A DNA stretch of 11,215 nt, taken from Oscillospiraceae bacterium (lineage in GTDB: Bacteria > Bacillota_A > Clostridia > Oscillospirales > Ruminococcaceae). Shown piece after piece: positions 5,218-11,215 of this stretch (position 1 is its first letter; every line of letters starts with the position of its first letter). The position numbers and the translations under genes were made by a program. Location: the NCBI GenBank assembly GCA_017440445.1, contig JAFSHE010000401.1:1-11215 (forward strand), given 5' to 3'. The notes below the pieces were generated by a model. It ran no database searches and was not told the DNA's origin. It saw nothing but the letters and a program-made list of their open reading frames with translations.

Positions 5218-7800
5218 TTATTCGTTTATTCTTATAACATCTGTGCTGTTTTCAGTTGTCAGATTACCGTTCTTACTTCCGATAGGGAGCACCTCGCTGG
5301 CAAGGAAGCAGAAATCAAGGCTGCTTTCCTTGATAAATACATCGCCACTTCCACTGATATCACCGATACCTGAAACAGAGCCACCTTCGCAGTAGAGAGA
5401 TACGTTACTTGATATCACGCTGCAGTTGAGTGAGCCACGACGGCTTCCTATGCAGTTTACGACACGTCCGTGCATATCGCCTGTGAATGTGCCGTTTTCC
5501 ATCATAATACGACCATCACCAATATTTATCGTACCAATTGCACACAGATTAAGACCTGAGAATATAGCGTCCAGCGCATAATTTGCCATATAAATATCGG
5601 TCTTTCCTGTAAGCGAGCCTATTCCCAGCGCATTTGATGCGTTGAGTTCTATACGGCAGGCACAGTTTAATATATCGATAATACTGTCGCCCTCAAAGTT
5701 ACCTATGCCCACACAGTTTCCGCCAGAGCAGGATATGCTTATATCTCCGCTTAGGATGCGGATAGCTCCTCCGATGTTGCTTTTACCGCCGCCTATCGCG
5801 ATGGAGTTTTCACCATTCGTTTCGATGGTAAGCTTTCCGGAGCTTTCAACAATAATATTACCCGGTATATTGTCCTTATCTGTTCCGATACCAAAGCTGT
5901 TAGACATCTCTGCATGAATGTACAGTGAGCCGTTTCCTAAAAGATGAAGCTTTGCACCTTTTGGGACATGTATTCCTCTGAAGATACATTCATTATTGCC
6001 TTCAAGGTACATCTCCACATCTGCGTCAGGACCGATATCTATGCACTGGTCATGTTTTTCGGTAATAAAGCATGCATTTCTGAGAGTGAGTCTGGTCTTA
6101 AGCTTTTCCTTGACGGTAACTGTGATATTGTATCTGGTATCTCTTTTACCCTCAATTGTTATATTATCATTCTCAATGAATATGGAATTGTAATGCTCCT
6201 GAGAAAGCCTGCTAAGATCAACGACCTCATCTGCCTCAGGATGATAAACCTTTGCGATGTCATCAGAGAAGAGTCTGTTGATATCTGCTATCTCATTTTT
6301 CAGTGCGTCGGTTATCTCATGAAGGGCAAAGGGCTTAGGCTTTGAGATATAATAACCCTGTATAAGGTCACTACCCAGGCGCATCATCATTACAAGCTCC
6401 TCGGAGGTTTCTACACCCTCGGCAAGGGCGGAGAAGCCATTCTCGTGGATAAAGTTTATCAGGCTTGTGACAAGCTTCTGTACCTTAGGCTTACTGTCGA
6501 TACCTTCGATCAGTGAACGGTCGATCTTTACATAGTTAGGATCATATCTTAGGAGATTTGTGGTGTTTGAGTATCCTGTGCCGTAATCGTCGATAGCAAG
6601 CTGCATGTTTGAACGCTTTATTCTGTCGTGGATTATGGCGATCCTGTCGTTGTCAAGCTCAGTCTGCTCTGTCATTTCGATAACGACTTTTTCCATCAGC
6701 TCCCCGTAGTCCTGTACAAGGGCTTCCCAGTCAGCCGATGAAAGAATATGCGCAGGTATGGAATTTACAAACAGCTTTCTGTCTTTGAATATGTTCTGAT
6801 TATCGCTTATGAATTGTAATGTGTTACGAAGCGTTGCTTTCTCAATATCGTACATCCTGCCGAGCTTTGTAGCCGCACCGAGTATCTCCAGCGGGAACAT
6901 ATTTATGCTCTTGTCAGTGCGCATGAGTGCTTCGTATGCTACGATCTCGCCTGTTCTTGCACTTACTATGGGCTGGAAATGATATCTGAACAGATTGTTG
7001 TCAATAAGCCTTGTAAAACGACGCATGTTGTCGTACTCTGTTTTCTGCTGCTCATATCTGTCGTCGGAGTACAGGCAGATGCTTCCTGTACCCTTTTCGG
7101 TAGCGTCAAACAGCGTGAATTCCGCAGAGTGCATCCTCTGTGACGGGTGATGCATATCAGCAGCGCAGCCCGCAGTAAAAGTAAATCCTCTGCTGCGACC
7201 GTTTTCGTCCTGCATTCCGATTTTCAGAGCTTTCTGCAGATTTTCAAGATATTCCGTTTTGTTATCGCTGAAGTCAGGTATGTATAGCCAGAATCGCTCC
7301 TTTGATGCGGGTGCGATAAGTGCCTTTTCAGGCAGAGCGGCAAACAGCACAGAAAGAGCATCGGAAATATCAGATGATGACAGCTTTGGATTTCCATATT
7401 CCTCTATCTGAATAAGTACAAGAAGTGACAGTGCCGTGAAGTTTGACATCTCCGAAATAAGACGTGCCTGTGTGCAGAGTGGCAGAGTGTTGTCAAGCTC
7501 CGATGTCATTTCGTTGCGTATGCGGATAAAGCCAGCTGTGATATTGTCATTTTCCTTAGCAATAATGACCTGGATAGCGTCTATGTCTTTTTGCTCGGAC
7601 AGCGTTTCGATAAGCTGAGATAGCTCGTCGTATGTAGGAGTATGGTCAAGGTCTGCAATACGCCTTGAGTTTCTGTCAGTTTCGGCAGTTTTTCCCCTGT
7701 GGTCAAGCAGAAAGGCGCCTATGTCAGGGACAGATTTTGTAAAATCAGTCCATGCAGAGCCAAAAAGTGATTGCCAGAGGGCGGTGTGTGTCGTATTCAA
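5218..7800 (-). CDS. EAL-domain c-di-GMP phosphodiesterase fused to a C-terminal beta-helix repeat array
   Basis: This 860-residue protein has no signal peptide or membrane segment, so it should be cytoplasmic. Residues about 105-250 look like a GGDEF fold, but the signature site reads SKERFWL, so it cannot be an active cyclase. Residues about 258-495 are an EAL domain with its key residues in place: E290 (YEAL), N346, E375, D404-D405 (DDYGTGYS), K425, E461 and Q481. It should hydrolyse c-di-GMP to pGpG. After a linker, VPKGAKLHLLGNGSL (613-627) begins an array with eight IG turns at 639, 670, 700, 728, 756, 785, 813 and 841. This is a degenerate form of the 'GAGIGGG' repeats of secreted clostridial proteins. 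The array carries about 12 cysteines. The start is a TTG at 7800 with only a weak RBS; an in-frame stop lies at 7810-7812 and no better codon is near. Confidence 0.88.
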   Translation of the reverse strand: MNTTHTALWQSLFGSAWTDFTKSVPDIGAFLLDHRGKTAETDRNSRRIADLDHTPTYDELSQLIETLSEQKDIDAIQVIIAKENDNITAGFIRIRNEMTSELDNTLPLCTQARLISEMSNFTALSLLVLIQIEEYGNPKLSSSDISDALSVLFAALPEKALIAPASKERFWLYIPDFSDNKTEYLENLQKALKIGMQDENGRSRGFTFTAGCAADMHHPSQRMHSAEFTLFDATEKGTGSICLYSDDRYEQQKTEYDNMRRFTRLIDNNLFRYHFQPIVSARTGEIVAYEALMRTDKSINMFPLEILGAATKLGRMYDIEKATLRNTLQFISDNQNIFKDRKLFVNSIPAHILSSADWEALVQDYGELMEKVVIEMTEQTELDNDRIAIIHDRIKRSNMQLAIDDYGTGYSNTTNLLRYDPNYVKIDRSLIEGIDSKPKVQKLVTSLINFIHENGFSALAEGVETSEELVMMMRLGSDLIQGYYISKPKPFALHEITDALKNEIADINRLFSDDIAKVYHPEADEVVDLSRLSQEHYNSIFIENDNITIEGKRDTRYNITVTVKEKLKTRLTLRNACFITEKHDQCIDIGPDADVEMYLEGNNECIFRGIHVPKGAKLHLLGNGSLYIHAEMSNSFGIGTDKDNIPGNIIVESSGKLTIETNGENSIAIGGGKSNIGGAIRILSGDISISCSGGNCVGIGNFEGDSIIDILNCACRIELNASNALGIGSLTGKTDIYMANYALDAIFSGLNLCAIGTINIGDGRIMMENGTFTGDMHGRVVNCIGSRRGSLNCSVISSNVSLYCEGGSVSGIGDISGSGDVFIKESSLDFCFLASEVLPIGSKNGNLTTENSTDVIRINE
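5270..6040 (-). repeat. Region encoding eight 28-31-residue beta-helix-type protein repeats
   Basis: This is the 3' third of the EAL gene. The protein repeats share an IG pair in each unit (FGIG, IAIGGG, VGIG, LGIG, CAIG, NCIG, SGIG, LPIG), with spacings of 31, 30, 28, 28, 29, 28 and 28 residues and intervening short beta strands. The DNA itself is not obviously repetitive, so the array is old and diverged rather than recently expanded. Confidence 0.75.
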
Positions 7801-7843
7801 ATAATCAACTCATTTCATCAGATTGAAGTAATAACCCAATTTA

Positions 7844-7872
7844 AGTATATAATATTCTCAAAAAAATGTCAA
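7844..7872 (-). promoter_or_regulatory. Promoter of the EAL/beta-helix gene
   Basis: On the minus strand TTGACA (7872-7867) and TATACT (7849-7844) have a 17-bp spacer that begins with a T7 tract. The transcript should start near 7837, leaving a leader of about 37 bases before the TTG start at 7800. The rest of the 7801-7940 gap holds only weak hairpins. Confidence 0.78.
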
Positions 7873-7940
7873 GTAAACTGGTGTGTTTTTGGCACAGTTT
7901 CACAATAGAAACCGCATAATAACGGCATTATGCCGATATG

Positions 7941-9554
7941 TTAATCATTTATCAGACCAGCCAGTAAAAATACAGCAGGAGAGTTCCAGTATATAGTTAT
8001 CTCGTTGAGTGAATAGCATCTGAAATCATCTGCAAAGCACTTCATCGGAGGGGTATCTTCGGGGATGAGTACCCGTGCATGAGGATCGTTTCTGCCACGG
8101 TTTGCACCACCGCTCACCATTCCGGGGATACATTCCTCTATTCCATCTGCATGAGTAGGGCGAAGATGCGGATAGTTGATCGGGTGTGTGCTGATCCCGC
8201 TGACATAGCTGTATCCTGTCGCATTCACGCCAAGCAGGTAATGAAGCTGTGCCTCAGCATATTTTCTGAACCTGTTTGTGTTCCCAAGAATATCAGCGAT
8301 AAGGAAGGTCATTCCGTTTTTTAGTATAGCCATGTTGCTGCCCCAACCGTACCATTCAGGCAGCAGGGAAGCGCCATAGCCGCATTTGTCGCTTACTTCG
8401 GAGAGATAATATGCGTGGTTGATAACTCCTTGAGTAAGCTCTTTTTTCAGTTCGTTGTCGCCTTTGTCGCTCAGAATATATGCAAGGCTTCCAAGGCCTC
8501 CCACATCGGCATAACCAAGCGAAGTAAGGCTGAAATCCTCCGTTTTAAGAATACGTAGTGCATTGTGAAATCTTTCCTCACCTGTAATTGAAAACAGCTC
8601 TGCCGCCGCCCAGAAGCGATTGTCACGGTCATTACGCTCGCCGTAGCCACCTGTGGTACATTCATTTCGGTTTTCAAACAGATAGTCGGGATTATGTTCA
8701 AGCCACTCATAGCTTTTCAGAGAGGCGTTAAGCAGTATATTGGCATATTCCTTGTCAAAGTCTTTGTATACAGATGAAGCCAGTGCGAGCACAGCAGCTG
8801 TATCGGCGGTAGCCATAGAGGATGGCGGAAGCAGATAGAGTTGTTCCTTGTCGTCCTCGGGCATTACAAAGCCTGCATGTCCCTTGGTAGTGAGCTTGTG
8901 GTAAACAGCACCGTCTGCCCGCTGCATTTTCATTATCCAGTCGAGTTCTATCCTGCACTCAGCAAGGATATCGGGGAGCATACCGCCGCTTTCTGGGATA
9001 TTGAGCGACTGCTGAATAAATCGCTTCGGGAACATCTTGTATGCATACAGCAGATGAGCAAGTGCGCATGCGCCAGCAGTGACGTATCTTCCGTAATCGC
9101 CTGCGTCATGCCAGCCACCGCATACATCCTTTGAAACGCTGTTGTCGTCCCATTCGATAGCGTTTTCGGTATGGCATTTTCCATGTGCGAATTTCCCTGC
9201 GTGCTTTTCTGAAAGCCCACATCCGCAGCGCAGGAAATAGAATGCCTTTGTAACTGCGTCAAAGCATTCGGAGTAAACATTTTCCCCGATATCAAAAGGA
9301 AAGGACTGTTCTCCGTTATCAAGAGAGAGTCTGTATCTTCCGCTTTCAGTAAGCGCAGAAAAATCTGCAATATACACCTCGTCACCCGAGGCTTCGTCAT
9401 GACCGAAGTATGTTGTTTTTCCATTGTATACAGTTTCGCCGCTGTCGGAAATTATCGAGAAATCTGCTGCCGGAACGGTCATAACCGCCTTTTTTTCCAT
9501 CTGCGGAAGATATCCTGCCTGGTCAATGAAGATATGCTGTTGTTTGATATTCAT
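7941..9554 (-). CDS. Intracellular glycoside hydrolase family 9 enzyme, probable cellodextrinase
   Basis: This 537-residue protein has an N-terminal Ig-like module (about 5-90, opening HIFIDQAGYLP) and a GH9 (alpha/alpha)6 catalytic domain. Catalytic landmarks are GGWHDAGDYGRYVTAG with Asp150 and Asp153 (base and nucleophile-water positioning), LLGVNATGYSYVSG (about 440-453), YPHLRP with His463, and SLNEITIYWNSP with the acid Glu518. GH9 enzymes cleave beta-1,4-glucan with inversion. There is no signal peptide, carbohydrate-binding module or dockerin, so it should act in the cytoplasm on imported cello-oligosaccharides. Size and layout recall Butyrivibrio Ced1 cellodextrinase. A glucosaminidase-type GH9 is the alternative. 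I start at 9554 (GAGG six bases upstream); the longer frame from 9620 begins inside the -35 box. The gene has its own promoter between two c-di-GMP-type genes. Confidence 0.9.
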   Translation of the reverse strand: MNIKQQHIFIDQAGYLPQMEKKAVMTVPAADFSIISDSGETVYNGKTTYFGHDEASGDEVYIADFSALTESGRYRLSLDNGEQSFPFDIGENVYSECFDAVTKAFYFLRCGCGLSEKHAGKFAHGKCHTENAIEWDDNSVSKDVCGGWHDAGDYGRYVTAGACALAHLLYAYKMFPKRFIQQSLNIPESGGMLPDILAECRIELDWIMKMQRADGAVYHKLTTKGHAGFVMPEDDKEQLYLLPPSSMATADTAAVLALASSVYKDFDKEYANILLNASLKSYEWLEHNPDYLFENRNECTTGGYGERNDRDNRFWAAAELFSITGEERFHNALRILKTEDFSLTSLGYADVGGLGSLAYILSDKGDNELKKELTQGVINHAYYLSEVSDKCGYGASLLPEWYGWGSNMAILKNGMTFLIADILGNTNRFRKYAEAQLHYLLGVNATGYSYVSGISTHPINYPHLRPTHADGIEECIPGMVSGGANRGRNDPHARVLIPEDTPPMKCFADDFRCYSLNEITIYWNSPAVFLLAGLIND

Positions 9555-9591
9555 GGCGCACCTCATGTGTTGGAAATATTTTCTTGATACG

Positions 9592-9620
9592 ATTATAGAC
9601 GATTTATTACGATATGTCAA
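9592..9620 (-). promoter_or_regulatory. Consensus promoter of the GH9 gene
   Basis: On the minus strand TTGACA (9620-9615) and TATAAT (9597-9592) match the consensus perfectly with a 17-bp spacer. The predicted transcript start is near 9585, about 30 bases before the ATG at 9554. Confidence 0.9.
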
Positions 9621-9639
9621 TACATAATTTTAGACGAAT
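9596..9639. repeat. TAGACGA direct repeats flanking the GH9 -35 box
   Basis: TAGACGATT (9596-9604) and TAGACGAAT (9631-9639) are direct repeats 35 bp apart, one inside the promoter spacer and one just upstream of the -35 box. They are positioned like operator half-sites for a regulator of the GH9 gene. The evidence is positional only. Confidence 0.35.
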
Positions 9640-9674
9640 AAAAAAGATCCGACATTTCACGACGGATCTTTTTT
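9640..9674. terminator. Bidirectional terminator after the pyrophosphatase-like gene
   Basis: A perfect 12-bp stem pairs AAAAAAGATCCG (9640-9651) with CGGATCTTTTTT (9663-9674) around an 11-base loop. On the minus strand it ends the pyrophosphatase-like transcript in a T6 run. It insulates the GH9 promoter just downstream. Confidence 0.9.
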
Positions 9675-9726
9675 ATTAAGATGTGGCAGAAATCTCTGTT
9701 CTCAGTTGTTTTGAATACAGAGGAGC

Positions 9727-10164
9727 TTATTTATTTTCGGCAAAAAAGTCGTTTATGATCTTTTCAGCAGTTTCTCTGCCGAACCATCCCTTGCCCTCAT
9801 ATTTACCGCTGTAAAGCCTGCGAAGGTCGCTTTTTTCTTTCTCTGAAAGCTCTGAAAAATCGCTGATATCTCTGTTTGACGTAACGGCCACAAGCTTGTG
9901 ATCGTTGTCACAGCGAAGAAATACACCGATGACGGATATTTCAACCTCGTCGCCGAGTTCAAAATCAATATGGGTCATTATGTATACATCAAGATGCGGT
10001 GATGGCGGAGTGCCTGACTCCTTTATCCATCCATAGGGCTGTTTGACGTTTTTTACATACCCAAGGCTGTCACAGTCCTTTGCGATAAAAGAATTTGTTT
10101 CGGGGATGTATTTCATCCTTTTCTGATATCTGAATGTCTGTTCTATCACCGCAGTAAATTTCAT
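9727..10164 (-). CDS. Divergent family I inorganic pyrophosphatase-like protein
   Basis: This 145-residue soluble protein shows the run of motifs of family I (E. coli Ppa-type) pyrophosphatases in the right order. QPYGWIKESG (42-51) stands for 'YGFIP.T', HLDVYIMT (57-64) for 'DPLDVLV', VIGVFLRCDNDHKLVAV (78-94) for 'IGVL.M.D..E.D.K..AV', and GKGWFGRETAEKII (124-137) for the C-terminal helix. Such enzymes hydrolyse PPi to phosphate. Of the metal-binding D-x-D-P-x-D loop only the last Asp (D59) remains, since the loop reads PSPHLD; D86 and D88 fit later metal sites. Activity is therefore uncertain and substrate may differ. The ATG at 10164 has GGAGG five bases upstream and lies 14 bases after the AraC-GGDEF stop, so it is the second gene of that operon. 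Confidence 0.62.
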   Translation of the reverse strand: MKFTAVIEQTFRYQKRMKYIPETNSFIAKDCDSLGYVKNVKQPYGWIKESGTPPSPHLDVYIMTHIDFELGDEVEISVIGVFLRCDNDHKLVAVTSNRDISDFSELSEKEKSDLRRLYSGKYEGKGWFGRETAEKIINDFFAENK

Positions 10165-10178
10165 AATGACCTCCGTTT

Positions 10179-11009
10179 TTAGTCCTTGAATACCAGCTTT
10201 CCGGGTTCTGTTGCTGAAGCTGCAACCAGCTTTGCGAACAGCTCCTGATATCTTACCGTACCATCTCCGAGGAGGACTGCGCCTGCTCTGAGATATATGG
10301 GGATGTCTGTTCCGTTGAAGCTGATGGTATTTCCGTTCTGAGAAAGCACCTTCTGCGCAACAAGCTCGACCTCAGCTCTGTCAGAAAGACCAGTAACCAT
10401 CACGAATTCATCTCCGCCGATACGGAACATCACCATGTCATCTGTGCATGCTTCATCTATTCTGCGCAGACATTCAAGTATTACCTTGTCGCCTGCCTCA
10501 GAGCCATAGTTGTTGTTTATATCCATTAACCTTGCAGTGTCAAAGCTGATTATGTATGTGCCTTTTTTTCCGCTGATGTAATCGTACAGCTCCGAAATAT
10601 CAAATCTGTTTGTCATGATAAGCTCTCCTTCGTACATTGTGTGTCTGGGGAAGTCAAGCTTAGGACAAAGTCCCGAAAACCGCCACTCTTTTCGGTATAC
10701 GGTGGGAGTCATGCCCCATAGCCTTGAGAACGCACGTGTGAACGCCTCAGCAGAGCCGTAGCCGTATTTCATGGCTATCTCAAGCACAGAAAGCTCACCT
10801 GTATGAAGCTCCTGCGCTGCCTTTGTCAGCCTTCGGCGGGTGATGTAGTCGCCCACGCTCCTGTGGAATATATATCTGAACATCTTCTGAAGCCCCGAGA
10901 GTGAGCAGCAGGCAGCACGTGCGCAGTCCTCCTGTGATATCTCGTCAGAGAGATGATTTTCTATGTATTCCAGTGCGTCGGTCAGTGAGCGTATTTTATC
11001 TGCGTTCAT
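10179..11009 (-). CDS. AraC-type HTH regulator fused to a GGDEF domain
   Basis: This 276-residue cytoplasmic protein has an N-terminal AraC/XylS DNA-binding domain (about 8-108) with two helix-turn-helices: ISQEDCARAACCSLSGLQKM, then LSVLEIAMKYGYGSAEAFTR and FSRLWGMTPTVYRK. A linker leads to a compact C-terminal GGDEF domain (about 135-276) with FRIGGDEFVMV (signature 208-212), D157 as probable first metal ligand, N165 for guanine binding and AGD (172-174). The RxxD inhibitory site is absent and the usual Lys in the first helix is Met, so diguanylate cyclase activity is possible but unproven; nucleotide sensing is the alternative. The ATG at 11009 follows GAGGGG by five bases. The next gene, pyrophosphatase-like, starts 14 bases after its stop. 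The architecture recurs in Clostridia, as I recall. Confidence 0.88.
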   Translation of the reverse strand: MNADKIRSLTDALEYIENHLSDEISQEDCARAACCSLSGLQKMFRYIFHRSVGDYITRRRLTKAAQELHTGELSVLEIAMKYGYGSAEAFTRAFSRLWGMTPTVYRKEWRFSGLCPKLDFPRHTMYEGELIMTNRFDISELYDYISGKKGTYIISFDTARLMDINNNYGSEAGDKVILECLRRIDEACTDDMVMFRIGGDEFVMVTGLSDRAEVELVAQKVLSQNGNTISFNGTDIPIYLRAGAVLLGDGTVRYQELFAKLVAASATEPGKLVFKD

Positions 11010-11032
11010 AAATTCCCCTCGATTCGGATAGT

Positions 11033-11042
11033 GTAACGTTAC
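11033..11042. promoter_or_regulatory. Perfect palindrome GTAACGTTAC at the AraC-GGDEF transcription start
   Basis: This 10-bp perfect dyad lies just downstream of the predicted -10 box of the AraC-GGDEF gene. Its GTTAC half also occurs in the phased repeat at 11104-11163, which suggests, but does not show, that one regulator binds both places. Confidence 0.4.
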
Positions 11043-11048
11043 GATTAT

Positions 11049-11077
11049 AGTATAACATCCTTTTAATTATTTGTCTT
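11049..11077 (-). promoter_or_regulatory. Probable promoter of the AraC-GGDEF / pyrophosphatase-like operon
   Basis: On the minus strand AAGACA (11077-11072, four of six consensus bases) and TATACT (11054-11049) have a 17-bp spacer. An overlapping TATAAT (11049-11044) is an alternative -10. The weak -35 box would fit a regulated promoter. Confidence 0.55.
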
Positions 11078-11103
11078 GATTTTTTGAGTAAAAAAAATAA
11101 CTT

Positions 11104-11163
11104 GGTAACAAAACGGTTACAATTGATTACAGTATGATTAAAATAGATTACAGTTTTGTAATA
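11104..11163 (+). repeat. Helically phased GRTTACA repeats, including a 21-bp direct repeat
   Basis: Units of 10 or 11 bases begin at 11104 (GGTAACAAAAC), 11115 (GGTTACAATT), 11125 (GATTACAGTAT), 11136 (GATTAAAATA), 11146 (GATTACAGTTT) and, weakly, 11157 (TGTAAT). Taken in pairs, 11115-11135 and 11136-11156 are 21-bp direct repeats matching at 17 positions. The array ends a few bases before the -35 box of the right-edge promoter. That is where AraC-type activators bind paired direct repeats. Confidence 0.65.
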
Positions 11164-11167
11164 AATA

Positions 11168-11196
11168 TTGACACATAAATTTCAGCGTGCTAAAAT
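11168..11196 (+). promoter_or_regulatory. Plus-strand promoter for a gene beyond the right edge
   Basis: TTGACA (11168-11173) and TAAAAT (11191-11196) are 17 bp apart, and TGC (11188-11190) gives an extended -10. Transcription should start near 11203 and run out of the window. It is divergent from the AraC-GGDEF gene. Confidence 0.78.
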
Positions 11197-11215
11197 GTAG
11201 CTGGAAACAATATCA

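Noticed and set aside
5270..6040. Tandem DNA repeat in the EAL gene
   Set aside because: The periodicity is visible in the protein only. The DNA units have diverged.
7911..7935. Hairpin after GH9 (CGGCA/TGCCG and GCATAAT/ATTATGC) as a terminator
   Set aside because: The stems are short and no T-run follows on the minus strand, so termination here is not supported.
8948..9424. 158-codon second frame inside the GH9 gene
   Set aside because: It is out of frame with a gene whose whole length shows GH9 motifs, so it is a shadow frame.
9555..9620. 22-residue N-terminal extension of the GH9 protein
   Set aside because: Its TTG start is inside the -35 box, and the extension has no hydrophobic signal segment.
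11104..11163. Phased repeats as a CRISPR array or replication iterons
   Set aside because: Units are only 10-11 bp with no spacers, and there is no cas or replication gene nearby. Promoter-proximal regulator sites explain them better.

Overview
The window looks like a piece of a Clostridia-class Firmicute chromosome, most likely a Ruminococcus-type gut or rumen anaerobe (R. albus-like). This is inferred from moderate GC content, strong AGGAGG-type ribosome binding sites, consensus sigma-A promoters with 17-bp spacers, a signal-less family 9 glycoside hydrolase, and the style of the AraC-GGDEF and EAL proteins. No sequence search was possible, so the genus is a judgement. I see no tRNA, rRNA, CRISPR array, transposase or phage gene. 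The largest stretch without a gene is the 206 bases at the right end, which hold two promoters and a phased repeat.

Layout from left to right. (1) 1-920, plus strand: the 3' part of a small DUF2019-like helical-repeat gene and a GNAT acetyltransferase, closed by a terminator. (2) 971-2429, plus strand: a MATE-family exporter with its own extended -10 promoter, converging on (3) aroB (minus strand, 2468-3580) across a shared bidirectional terminator. (4) 3658-5149, minus strand: a redox cluster of a thiol-dependent glutathione-peroxidase-type enzyme, a four-Cys TSCPD protein whose start codon overlaps the peroxidase stop codon, and an OhrR-like MarR repressor with its own promoter and candidate operators. 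(5) 5172-7872, minus strand: an 860-residue cytoplasmic protein joining a degenerate GGDEF-like region, an apparently intact EAL phosphodiesterase domain and a C-terminal array of eight 28-31-residue beta-helix-type repeats. (6) 7941-9620, minus strand: an intracellular GH9 cellodextrinase-like enzyme. (7) 9640-11077, minus strand: an AraC-HTH/GGDEF fusion followed 14 bp later by a divergent family I pyrophosphatase-like gene. (8) 11104-11196: helically phased repeats, including a 21-bp direct repeat, just upstream of a consensus plus-strand promoter for a gene beyond the window.

How the genes may work together: the right half has the elements of a cyclic-di-GMP circuit around beta-glucan use. 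There is a possible c-di-GMP synthase tied to a transcription factor, a pyrophosphatase-like partner that could remove the PPi by-product, an EAL phosphodiesterase fused to a repeat family usually seen in secreted glycan-associated proteins, and a GH9 enzyme between them. Each gene assignment rests on visible motifs, but the circuit itself is inference. The left half holds ordinary housekeeping, transport and peroxide-defence genes.

The promoter and RBS pattern moves several start codons downstream of the longest open frame: aroB to 3580, the MarR gene to 4145, the TSCPD gene to 4536 and GH9 to 9554.
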